From: Atherix ibis
Taxonomy: Eukaryota; Arthropoda; Insecta; Diptera; Athericidae
DNA: 64,000 nt
Assembly (NCBI GenBank): GCA_958298945.1
Contig: OY282605.1
Coordinates: 36,372,811-36,436,810, forward strand
Direction of reading: 5' to 3'
Part shown: one piece after another, positions 20,991-31,000 of the stretch
Layout: every line of letters starts with the position of its first letter
Numbering within the stretch: the first letter of the stretch is position 1
Program-made: the position numbers and the translations under genes
The notes under the pieces: generated by a model
What the model saw: the letters and a program-made list of their open reading frames with translations, nothing else
Told to the model about the DNA's origin: nothing
Database searches by the model: none

Positions 20991-21117
20991 AACAAAAAAC
21001 ATTTATAACGAGAAAATATCTTAAATCAACTCTATGCATGACTGTTATGTTAGGCTTTGTTCTATTCTTTTCTTTTTCGACTAAATTAAAATCAAATGAG
21101 AAAGAAAAGTAAAACTA

Positions 21118-22187
21118 CCAGGGGTATAAGCTACCCGCAATTTCGTACAACAACATACATTTTTACTTTGGTAATCATGTCTAGTTTTGTGCCATAGAAA
21201 AGAGCATTGCGGGAAGCTCTGAAGAAATCGGCTGCCGAATCGCATCTAATGCTTATGGAGGCCTATTGTGACAGTGCTTTATCGGAAACAATGTGCCGAG
21301 ATTGGTTTCGTCGGTTGAAAGACGGCAATTTTGACTTGTGGGACAAGAAGCGTGAAAATCGGCGTAGGAAGGTTGAGGGCGAAAGCGATACCTAATCACA
21401 AAAAATGCTCGCGGAGCAATTTGATGTTACTCAACCAGCCATTTCAATGCGTCTGCGTGCATTGGGGAAGATTGAAAAGATCGGAAAATGGGTGCCGCAT
21501 GAATTGAACGATAGGCAGATGTAGCGACACCAAAACACATGCGAAATCTTGCTCGCCAGATAAATAGGAAAGTCGTTCCTGCATCGGATTGTGGCAGGTG
21601 ATGAAAATGATATATTTCGAGAATCCTAAACGCAAGAAATCGTGAGTTGATCCCGGCCAACCATCAACATCTTCCCCAAGATCAAATCGCTTTGGACGGA
21701 AGATGATGTTGTGCGTTTGGTGGGATCAGGAGGGTATCGTCTACTATGAGATGTTGAAACCTGATGAAACTGTCAATGCCCACCGGTACCATCAATAATT
21801 GTTCAAATTGCACCGTGCTCTGCGTGAAAAAAGGACAGATTATCAACAAAGACATGACAAGCTGATTTTCCTCCACGACAACGTACCATCGCACACGTTA
21901 AATATGGTCCGATAGTACTTGGAGACACTCAACTGGTAGGTGCTACCCCATCTCGCTTATTCACCAGACCTGGCCTTTTTCGACTACCACCTGTTTTCGT
22001 CGATGGGCCACGCGCTCGCTGAGCAGCAGTTCGATTCTTACGAAGACGTCCGAAATGGCTTGATGAGTGGTTTACAAATTGTGGTATCCACGAGGGCAAA
22101 TACTTTGAATAAATTTGTTTTTGCTTTCTATGAAAAAACATGTGTTTTTTTGACTAAAAAACAGCGGATTTAAGCTTATACTCCTGC
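21118..22187 (+). mobile_element. Mos1-like mariner, copy 2
   Basis: TA precedes the left end CCAGGGGTATAAGCT (21,116-21,117) and follows the right end (22,188-22,189), which reads TTTAAGCTTATACTCCTGC. The 1070-bp length reflects internal deletions, one just inside the left end and one near the 3' end of the gene. The ends match the copies at 3.9 and 33.7 kb. Confidence 0.92.
21177..22112 (+). pseudogene. Mos1-like transposase, multiply broken
   Basis: The ATG at 21,177 gives MSSFVP then TAG. Readable blocks follow: KKSAAESHLMLMEAYCDSAL, DWFRRLKDGNFDLWDKK, KIGKWVPHELNDRQM and then TAG at 21,522-21,524. The first-Asp region survives near 21,590-21,625. FLHDNVPSHT lies near 21,871-21,900. TAG at 21,913-21,915 precedes YLETLNW, and AYSPDLAFFDYHLF spans 21,956-21,997, with SF instead of PS before the third Asp. 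The segment before the C-terminus is deleted. GKYFE-like residues end at TAA 22,110-22,112. Confidence 0.9.
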
Positions 22188-22189
22188 TA

Positions 22190-22620
22190 GATGAAGACTT
22201 AAATTAGTTTAGTACAATGTAAATTAACTGGAAAATTTAGGTGAAATAAAAATAAAATGTTTACAGTAATTTTAAATGTTAAAATTAAGAAAAATATAGA
22301 ATGAATTGAATTTAAAAATAATTAAAAAAAATAAAAACTATTTGAATTATTGTATATAAAATAATAGAGTAGTGTTGTGCTCGATCGGGGCAATTCCAGA
22401 TCATACACGTCTATAGTGACTCGCCAAAAAATTCCGGGAGCTTGGTTGATGAAGTTACCAACAAATTATGAAGTTACCAACAAATTATAAAACAAAACGG
22501 TGCATCCAAATCGGATATTTCGAACCATGTTAAATAAAGTCTTGAAATTATGGATTCCTTTTTCCTTAAACCAATATATAACTGATTTTCAAATAGAATT
22601 TATTGTATATTCAGAATGAG
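22190..22620. other. AT-rich stretch, nothing recognised
   Basis: The only structure seen is a 20-bp direct duplication, TGAAGTTACCAACAAATTAT, at about 22,448 and 22,469. A less AT-rich patch at 22,375-22,440 has no recognisable content. Confidence 0.5.
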
Positions 22621-22629
22621 AATTAATAG

Positions 22630-23088
22630 TATTAAGAATTTAATTTTGAAGTTCAAGCGAGTCCTACCCTCTGGTTATTTTTACAACCTAAAATTCTATC
22701 TCTCACACCAATACTTTAATTCCTGAATCCTTCAAAAAATTTTCAATGCTTCCTTTTATGTACGAAATACTGTTATCCATCGTGATCTAAACGTTCCATT
22801 TGTTCGTGTACTATGCATCTCCTGATATAAAAAATTCCATTCAAGTCTATCCTACCATCCTAATCCTTTAGAAAAAGGACCATATACTCCCAACCTTCCA
22901 CTATACACACTTCGACGTTTAAAATAGCGAAGGCCGAAACATTTTTTTCTTAGGATACCATCGATGGGTATTTCCATTTACATGTCCTCATATCCTCGTG
23001 TTTATAGTATGAAAAATCTGCTTGTAAGTATACTAGTTGTAAGTATAATAGTTGTAAATATCAATAAAATAAAATTAAAAAAAAAACC
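22630..23088 (+). mobile_element. Jockey-like non-LTR retrotransposon relic, C-terminus and 3' end
   Basis: Translated pieces run in order. KRVLPSGYFYNLKFYLSHQY (22,650-22,710) comes from the reverse-transcriptase palm. After an internal deletion follow NASFYVRNTVIHRDLNVPFV (22,746-22,805), YKKFHSSLSYHPNPLEKGPY and NLPLYTLRRLK (to about 22,925), the typical C-terminal end of jockey-group polyproteins. The tail ends with AATAAAATAAAATT and a run of A near 23,075-23,085, consistent with a retrotransposed 3' end. No active-site segment remains. Confidence 0.8.
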
Positions 23089-23094
23089 GTTTTA

Positions 23095-23390
23095 AAATTA
23101 TGTGTGATAAAATTTTCAAAATTTTCCTGATGGACCCAAACAGTTGTCGCAGTTTTTAGAGATTTTTGTTGTTGAAATAATTAAAAAAAATTACTATTTA
23201 AATTTTGTTTAATTTTTGTACATTTTTTTAGCTAGAGTTATCCCATTTTTGTCTCTAAAGTATGAGGATTGTCTGGAAAAAAATATCGACGGCGTCAAAT
23301 CGCATAATCTTGGACGAAAATTCACGTTACCAAATCTTGAAATTATAAAACCTGGAAATATTTAATATTAAAATTATAAAATAATATTAT
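23095..23390 (-). pseudogene. DD41D-like relic joined to a non-transposase tail, inverted copy
   Basis: Read leftward from about 23,345 it gives IISRFGNVNFRPRLCDLTPS (the third-Asp block, with Asp replaced), then DNPHTL-like codons near 23,275. It then runs into a sequence containing AACTGTTTGGGTCCATC near 23,130. The same arrangement, in opposite orientation, lies at 29,590-29,860. The two are therefore copies of one already rearranged element. Confidence 0.65.
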
Positions 23391-23394
23391 CGTG

Positions 23395-23516
23395 TTTTTA
23401 AGATAATAACGATGGGTGTTTCTATTTATATGTCTTCATGTTCTTGTTTTTGTAGTAAGAAAAATCTGCTCATTACTAGTGTTGTAGATAACATAAAATT
23501 TAAAAAAAAATTTTTA
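23395..23516 (+). repeat. Second jockey-like 3' tail
   Basis: AACGATGGGTGTTTCTATTT through AAAAATCTGCTC and GTTGTAGATAACATAAAATT then a run of A repeats the 3' tail at 22,955-23,088 with drift. It is a separate, strongly 5'-truncated insertion of the same retrotransposon family, with a DD41D-like relic between the two. Confidence 0.65.
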
Positions 23517-23629
23517 ATTTCTTTTAAATTTTTAAATTTATAATTGAACGAAAAATAAATTAGTTTTATATAAAAATTAAACTTTTTTTTATAATGAATT
23601 TAAACTAAATTGTAATTTTTATTTAAGGT

Positions 23630-26600
23630 GTCTCCTCCCCGTAGCTGTCCGGTCCAGCCTAGATCTAAGGTTAGTGAAAGTTTATTATTTAACGTGATTT
23701 TGTTGCCAATGCATTAGACCACGAGTCGCCTACGACTATAGGGATCGAGATACGCTCAATCAACGCACCACCATTACTGGCAGTTAGCAGATAGAATCAG
23801 TTACAAGCTGACTCTCCACCTGCTGGTGACGAGGACTATCTAAACCTCTACTGTCATAAGCAGTGACAGTGCCCGAGATAAGTGCAATGCATTGCTACAT
23901 TTGCCAGTTACCTCACACCTGCGATCCGAAGACCGTACCCGCGACATGGGTATTAACCACAACCACCACGTTGCTGCCAAATGGCGCCTCACCTCGATCG
24001 GGCACAGTATATTCTACTGTGGGGCTCCCGATCCCCGTGGTACCCATTTTTGTTTTAAGAGTACTTTGGTTTGTACTCCGCTCGTTAAAGCTACGGTAAG
24101 GAATCTTGTAAATTCCTAGGCACCGCTAGGCCAGCTCAGGTACGCGGGTTCGCCAAAACCCGAAGGTACAACCGGAATCGACCTTGGTCTTTCACCCGGT
24201 TGTAGCCACCCTGCGTGTCATTCACGCACTCATTCACGCACCATTCTCATTCTTCTCTCAAAAAGTGCCACGGCAAATCTGTTCAGACATTCATACCTTT
24301 CTCTCACGCTCAATACACCACTCACATCCACACTTTCACCATTCACTACGATCCCACAAGCACCTAAGTCACGCAAATCCCCATACAGGCTACACTCCAC
24401 GAGAAGGTGCTTAGCACTCTCCTCCGCCGCCCCGCATGGGCATCTAGCCTCCGTGCCCCGTGAGCAAATACCCAAGGGACAGACCAAACTCAAATCCATA
24501 CGCAGATGCAAAGCACACATTCGGAATGAACATGTGCGTCCATCTGCCATTCACACTCTCATCCCATCGTTGCTGCCATATCTCATGCATCTTGTTCAGA
24601 ACCAGTACACGCTGATGGCGCGGACTGAGATTCCGAACATCATCATTCATAACCGCACAACCTTCAAGCGGGATGCCCCGCCGTAGACGGTAGTGGATAC
24701 TTCCACGAAGCACCTCCAGGTCCCATGGAATTTCTCCCATGAGAACCTGCATCGCCTCAGTTGAAACGGTTCTACACACATTTAAACACGCATACAGAAC
24801 CAAACGCTGGACCGAATTTATGCCCACCCTCGCGTACTGGTGGCGCATAGTATCAGCCCACACACACGATGCATACATAGCACACGGAACAAACACACTC
24901 TTATACAGGACCCTCACCACTCTGGCTTGGAGCCCCCATTCCTTGTGGAGCACCCGCACCAGCATACCAACCAAACCGGCTACGCGCCCCCTTAGACGTT
25001 GCAAGTGAGGCCGAAAGCTCAGCCTCTCTCCAACTTTCAGTCCAAGGTACTTCACTTCACGTGCGTATCGGACCCCAACCGTCTCCATACGAATATTGGG
25101 CGGCCTACTGGCCGCCAAGGATCCCTTCAGGAGCATACATTCTGTTTTCCTTTCGGAAACTTTCACACCCATCCTTTCTCCCCATTCACAGACCATACGC
25201 ATGTAGCGGCTTCCCGCCACCTCCACCGCGGACCTACTCCCCCCCTCAATCAAGAGTAGAAGATCGTCCGCATATGCGACCACCGCACAACCGGCCTCCT
25301 CCAACTGAACCAGGAGACCATTCATCATCATATTCCAGATGGCAGGGCCGGCCACAGATCACTGTGGACAGCCACGCACCATCTGGCGAACAATTCTCCC
25401 ATTGCTCCCACACACCACTGCGTACCTTTCGTGGAAGTAGCTTCGCCATAGCGGAGCCTCCTCACACGAAACCTCCTCCAATCGCTCAAAGATGCGGTCC
25501 CATCACACGAAACCGCAGACTTGAAATCCACAAACACACCGCATACATACTTACTCACACTTCCATCCACATACTGTCGTACACGCATCCAGGCGTCCTC
25601 AGTCGATTTACCTTTCGTAAACCCATACTGAGAGCCGGACACATTGAAGTCTGCCAACTTCACATTCAACCGGTGTACCATCATTCGCTCGAGGACCTTG
25701 CCGAATACTGGCAGTAAGCATATCGGCCTATAGGAGGACGGGTCAGTCCGAATCCCGTCCGGAGACTTGGGAAGGATGACCACGTCTCCTACTTTCCATT
25801 CACGCGGAAACACACCACTCTCCAGGCATTCACCGTAAAGGCTACTCACATGTGCGGGAATAGTCCGCCAGACACTTCTCATCATCTTACCAGTCACGCC
25901 ATCCAATCCTGGGGCACTTCGCACCTTCGTGCTCCACACAGATCCATCAATCTCTTCCCATTCAAATGGCAGGGGGTACCGCCTGCCTACATTCACCTCT
26001 TCCTGCCGTTCCATCCCAGGAAAGAAATCATTCATCAGTGCATTCACACTGTCCTCCCAATTACTTGTATACCCGTCATTTACTCTGATACTCGAAATAT
26101 CATTCCGAGCACCTTTGCGCATACATAAACGATACACCGGACCCCATACATCCGCATTTCCAATTTCATCCACATACTTCTGCCAGTGCTTTTCCTTGGC
26201 AAGTCTTATATTTGCCACATACTCAGCTCTGGCCGCCCTGAAGGTCACACCTTCAGTGTGCGCATCTACACCACGGCGTCTACAACGTTGGTAGATTCTA
26301 CGCAACCTACCAACTTTTCTTCTTTCCACCCCTAGCTCCCGGTTCCACCACGGAGCCACTTTCCTACGCCCCTCTACTCTTTTACTCATGCATCTGTCAT
26401 TCACCGCATTCACACACCTACTCAGCTCAACCACCTTTTCCTCCAACCGCATCGACTGAAACCTCACCAACTCACAGATCTCAGCCGCGATCTCTTCCCC
26501 GTAGACCATCCAGTCCACCCCACCGGTATGCCATCGTCTACCACGGGCAGAAACCTCGCAATGGTCATCCACTGGCGCAGTCACCACCAGCTCAATGAGG

Positions 26601-26865
26601 TTGTGATCGCTCACCCCCCAACTCAGGCAATATTCTCCACTCATACTCGTAACAGTCAGCAGCACGATTGCACAGTGTGACATCAATGTCACTCTGCCCA
26701 TTCGGTCCGCTGAAAGTATACCATTCACTCGGAACATTCAGTACATTCATACTACCGGCCAGAATCCACTCCTCGAGCTGCCTGCCCCTAAGGTTAGAGA
26801 AGATCATCGTCATTTCACAAAAGGTGCACTCCAAATATATATGGTCTCGGAATGCTATAGAATGA
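23630..26865 (-). mobile_element. R1-clade-like non-LTR retrotransposon, 5'-truncated
   Basis: A block distinctly richer in G+C than its surroundings. Leftward it holds the end of the endonuclease, the reverse transcriptase, a C-terminal zinc knuckle (see the gene entry), and about 600 bp of GC-rich 3' untranslated DNA that ends abruptly at about 23,630. The first gene (gag-like) and most of the endonuclease are missing. The break is near 26,835-26,870. A copy of the METAE module lies just upstream in the same orientation and may or may not be part of the element. Confidence 0.85.
24230..26834 (-). pseudogene. R1-clade-like ORF2: endonuclease (part), reverse transcriptase, zinc knuckle
   Basis: It starts inside the endonuclease: FSGPNGQSDIDVTLCN near 26,715-26,670, then a frameshift near 26,650, then WGVSDHNLIELV near 26,620. 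KVAPWWNRELGVERRK follows. The reverse transcriptase runs from about 25,880, with GDVVILPKSPDG, YRPICLLPVFGKVLERMM, FVDFKSA (first catalytic Asp), a frameshift near 25,500, and GCPQ-stop-SVAGPAIW, where TGA at 25,359-25,361 replaces a Gly codon. The active-site box AYADDLLLL lies near 25,285. KYLGLKVGERLSFRPH and the thumb follow to 24,450. After a small deletion with frameshift near 24,445 comes the zinc knuckle CPCGAAEESAKHLLVEC. About four lesions in 2.6 kb suggest moderate age. The product would nick target DNA and copy its RNA there. Confidence 0.9.
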
Positions 26866-26874
26866 CTATTTAAG

Positions 26875-27175
26875 TTTCTTCCGCCAACGTCGATGGGGTC
26901 GCCTTCACCCCTTTTTTATTTTCTTTAGTTTTTGGGCTGTCCTTTTTAATTAAAATAATTTTTTTTAAATTTTATTTTCGATCCATTTTCTTTTTCTGAA
27001 TTTGTGTACTTCCACGCTCAATTCCTATTCCTTCCCTTTTTGCCTGAATAGTTTTTTTCCCACAATTGTTTCTTCTTCTTCTTCCCCTCCCATGGAGAAC
27101 TTAATACTTTCGGCCGTCTCCATTATACCCTATATGTTCCGGTATGATTTTTTTCTGGTTATGGAAATTCTAATT
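26875..27175 (-). repeat. Dispersed METAE module, copy 2, upstream of the R1-like element
   Basis: Read leftward it aligns with 19,890-20,200 and 61,170-61,475. Its short frame is the clearest of the three: METAESIKFSMGGEEEEETI then VGKKLFRQKGKE and a stop (27,123-27,028). It ends at GGGTGAAGGCGACC and CATCGACGTTGGCGG near 26,880-26,915. Being in the same orientation and abutting the R1-like element, it could be that element's 5' region with an internal deletion, or a chance neighbour. Confidence 0.6.
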
Positions 27176-27179
27176 TTAA

Positions 27180-29260
27180 TACCTTCTGGTCTTTTCCAAT
27201 ACGCAAGGAATTCTTCAAATTTTTCATACAATAACAATTGCTAAATATATTCAAATTTCTTATGTTTTCCAATACTTAGGAACAAAAAATCTAATTATTT
27301 AGAAAGTGTTAAAAATGCTGTTGCTAAATAAAAGTTAATATTATATAATAGCCACTAACTGATAATAGCCTCATTGTGAATATACACCTCTCTTGGTAGA
27401 AACGATAATTATTCTTAAATGATAATTTACGAGTAATCTAAATATAAAGTAATTAATTTAATGAAAGAGAATGAGAAAATATCTAAATATATTATAATTA
27501 TATCCTTTCTCAATAGTAATATTTTTCCCCTAATGCGGAGACTATTTTAAATTATGTGACGGACCTTTAATGCCTAGAAAACATTATCACACCATCAACA
27601 TCGCTAGGAAAAATTAAAGAGAAAACAGACTAATATAAAGGTTGAGTAGATAAAATGAAATTAAATTCGTATCTACAATATCTAAAAATAAATTATTACG
27701 CTTTTTAAGCAGATAGAAAATGGCCGATATAGCAATTTGTTAATTTGTCGCAGTGTTTCATGAAATAATTACGATTTTTATCAGACGTGTTTCTGTTATT
27801 AATTAGTTTGCTGACTTGAAATATTTTTGGTGGATAATTCTTGGAATACAGGCGAACATATCGAAATCATCACTATAATCAGCAATCATCCTCATCATCG
27901 TTTTCATCTTAGGTGGACATTATTTTGATCCTAGTCGTTACCGTCAACGTCATGGTTATCGTTAGTTCTATCGACCAAAAATATATCGTTGCCCCATTGC
28001 TGCGTATATCCTTAATGATATTTGACAGAAAAGATGTACATTGCGGCCCAAATTAATGGAGTCGATGGTGGAATTTCGTCGAAAACAAAATGTCAGCAAT
28101 TCTCTAAGTTGTCGGATTGAACTGTTTTCTCAGTAATAATTGTCACTAATTTTCGACAAAAATTAAATAAATAACGATGAAAAATTTCTCTTAAATTGAT
28201 TATCTTTATACTACCGAATATATTTCTATTAATTGAATTTAATTGGAATTAGTTAATCCATTTTATTTACACAGAATTCATCTTAATGGTTTAGTTCCAG
28301 TTTTAATTTTTTTAACTTAACCTTTAATTAAGTTAAAAAATTATTATCATATAATTTATTATCAATTATTTAAGATAATATTTATTAATGGTAAAATTAT
28401 TTAAATTTATTTAAACATAATTGAAAATTTATGGTTTGCAGAACGCAACCATACATAATTTAAAGGATAAGGACTATTAGCTTTTGTCTATCTCTGTAAT
28501 TTTAATTTTAGATAAAACGCAGATGAATATGTTATTATTATTTTGAATAAAATTTGAATTATTTATAATCGAAATTATGTGTGTCCTTAACCATACCAAT
28601 ATTACTTATGATACAATAGTTCAGATGAAAAAATTAATATTGAAAATTTGGTGTGCTATTTAGATTATTTCTCTTATGGAAAATAAATACAATATTTATA
28701 GAGAAAATCTATTTATTGAGAATATTTTTTTTTACCATTAGTTCTTTGGTAAATATGGAAATGTCCTTTGGTTCAAATTCGTGTCAAGGCATACAAGTAA
28801 GAAAATACTTTTATTCGAAAAATTAAATTTATTTAAATATTTAAAAAATACGATATAATTAAATCTAATGAAAATATGAAATGATTAGTAACAAAAAAGA
28901 AAATTATTATAAAGATAATAAAGAAAAATTTTAATTTAGTAAAAATTATTGTAGAAAAATAATATACTACTACAGGGCTATCCATTTTTTTATTTAATAG
29001 ATCTCAAATATATATATCATTTATGATAATTATTTTTAGTTTAAAATTTGCCATTTTTTATTATAGATCGGTTAACTATCAGAAAATGCATTAAAAATAT
29101 CAGAGGAGTATCCAATTGGGAGTATTCTCTATAGTCTTTGGTTGTTGATTTCAGGCTTTGGAGCAATAGGCTTTGTTTGTTGATTTTTCCAACAAAAAAA
29201 ATTATCAGTAATGCGGCTCATTTATCACAAAAAAAAAATGCCCACACATAGAGTTTTAAA
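27180..29260. other. AT-rich stretch, no gene recognised
   Basis: No transposase, reverse transcriptase or array is visible. A short near-palindrome, TTTTTTTAACTTAA with TTAAGTTAAAAAA, lies at about 28,305-28,342. The patch 27,840-28,090 is less AT-rich but not recognisable. Confidence 0.5.
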
Positions 29261-29264
29261 AATC

Positions 29265-29870
29265 TACGATTAATTGTTCAGAAGCCCCTGTATCCGCGAA
29301 AAGTGATTGTCTGGCGTGAATTTTAGTCTGAAGTTATTATTGGCACATATTTCTTTGAAAATGAAGAATTAGAGTTCTTACAGTTATTTCTGAGTGCTAT
29401 AGCTTTCTGAGAGTAGACTTGTTTTTAAACTGAAGTTAAAAATATTAATTTGGTTTTAACAAAATGGCACCACAAGTCACACAACAAGCTTTAAAGTATT
29501 TAAAAATCATAGTGCTGACCGAATAATGTGCAAAAAAGTCATCGAATATTTTTATCTGGACTATAACTGGTTTTATTGAATTCAATATTTCTAGGCTTTA
29601 TAATTTCAAGATTTGGTAATGTCAATTTTCGTCTACGATCGTGCGGTTTGACGCCGTTGGTATTTTTTCTTGAGGTTCTAAACGAAAGATCGTATTTACG
29701 CAGACAATCCTCAAACTTTAGAGTTAAAAATTGGATAATTATACCTTAAAAAAGGTAGCAAAATTGAACAAAACTCAAATGGTTATTTTTTTAAATTATT
29801 TAAAATTTTTCAAAACTGCGCCAACTGTTTGGGTCCATCAGCACGATCTTTTTTTGTGGAATATTACTGC
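29265..29870 (+). pseudogene. DD41D-like relic with non-transposase tail
   Basis: Broken frames give SEVIIGTYFFENEE near 29,323-29,370, EVKNINLVLTKWHHKSH near 29,433-29,480, IISRFGNVNFRLRSCGLTPL near 29,606-29,665 (third Asp replaced by Val) and IYADNPQTLELKIG near 29,693-29,737. The end joins a sequence containing GCGCCAACTGTTTGGGTCC near 29,820-29,840. The same join occurs, inverted, at 23.1-23.4 kb. Confidence 0.68.
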
Positions 29871-29944
29871 CGTTTAGGGATCTATTTCTCGAGAGAGTAT
29901 TATAGTAACATTAATAGATTCAGGAATCTATTCTCGGCAGAGTA

Positions 29945-30395
29945 ACATGAGCAGATTTTTGCCCTTTACCGCCCCCCATTCCGTCTTTTCATCCGGATTT
30001 CTAAAGAGTGGAGGTGGTTTTGTAGGATATTGTTGGCTGTCGGAGGATCTTTGTGGTGTGTAAGGATGGCTGTACCGTCAGCATATATTGCGGTTAGGGT
30101 ATCAGTGTGATGAGGAATATTATGGATAAAAATATTGTAAAGGATTGGAGCTTGGACACTTCCCTGAGGGATACCGGCAGCTAGCTGAAAATATCGGTAA
30201 TAGAGATAGGACTTTAGGATGTGGAAATAACCAGGGGGGAGGACTCGCTGAAAGTTTCAAAACAATCTAACATGCCATACCCTCTGGACAGTATTCCTTT
30301 CGCTTTAGCGAATACGCTACGTAATCGACCACGCGAAGACACCGCTGTATAGTGGCATGCTCAACTCTAAATCCATTTGAAAACAGTTAAGTTAT
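29945..30395 (-). pseudogene. Jockey-like reverse transcriptase relic
   Basis: Read leftward from 30,372 it gives NGFRVEHATIQRCLRVVDYV, AYSLKRKEYC, RVLPPGYFHILKSYLYYRYF, AAGIPQGSVQAPILYNIFI and HNIPHHTDTLTAIYADGTAI, then LTHHKDPPTANNILQNHLHS. These are consecutive reverse-transcriptase motifs. The active-site box, normally YADD, is YADG, and the segment holding the first catalytic Asp is lost in a small deletion. Several stops and frameshifts are present. Both ends of the element are missing. Confidence 0.85.
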
Positions 30396-30399
30396 TTAA

Positions 30400-30998
30400 T
30401 AAAAAAGAAAAAAAAATTGTGTCTATTTTTATATATCAGTTCGAATTAATTAACTCTTTTGAGATATTATAAGAATTATTATTAAAATTAATTTTGGTGG
30501 TATATACGAGTATCTAATGGATTTTGTTATTGTATTATATGCCTCTATATTCATTATATATTTTTAATAATATTCAGGTCAGAAGATCTAGTGCACTAGT
30601 CCAAAAAGCAATAAATATTTTTCTCGTCGAACAATTCCCTTACAATCCTCACAGCTAGTATTAGTGTCTCATCCTTATTGTTGTACTAAATAATTCATTT
30701 CACTAATTTGGCTTCCCAGCAGCTGCTTGTACAATGTCACGAGTTTATTCCCCTATAAGAAGTAGCTCCGCCGACAATATCTGAACCAATCCTACTATGG
30801 TAAGTTGCCAAATACTTTTCTAAGCAAAACTGATTTTCATAGGAAAAGAAGGCCATTTTCCAATTAATATTTATATTGATTTAATATCGCGTTAACATTT
30901 TAGCTAGGCTTCTAGGTGTGATCTTTATAAATAGATTTTTTGTTGTTAGACGCAGCCATTCTTAAGTCGGAGAAGCCTTCAGATTTTGCTGCACTGCC
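30400..30998. other. AT-rich spacer before the intact mariner
   Basis: Nothing recognisable was found. It ends at the TA (30,999-31,000) that forms the target site of the family B mariner. Confidence 0.55.
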
Positions 30999-31000
30999 TA

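Larger units (their letters stand above)
20541..21010 (-). other. Nuclear copy of mitochondrial DNA (cox1 end, trnL-UUR, cox2 start)
   Basis: Read leftward, the segment shows the end of cox1, a whole tRNA-Leu(UUR) and the first 60 codons of cox2. That order is found in insect and crustacean mitochondrial genomes. TGA and AGA occur at positions where Trp and Ser are expected under the invertebrate mitochondrial code. Frameshifts and a stop show decay after transfer to the nucleus. The lower end carries an inverted duplication of cox2 sequence. The upper limit is uncertain because the cox1 similarity fades beyond about 20,950. Confidence 0.85.

Noticed and set aside
20857..21039. 60-codon minus-strand frame as a small gene
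   Set aside because: It is an out-of-frame reading of the cox1 end in the mitochondrial insertion.
25061..25717. 218-codon plus-strand frame rich in Pro, His, Ser and Thr
   Set aside because: It is antisense to the R1-like reverse transcriptase. Long antisense frames are common in GC-rich coding DNA, and it contains no domain.
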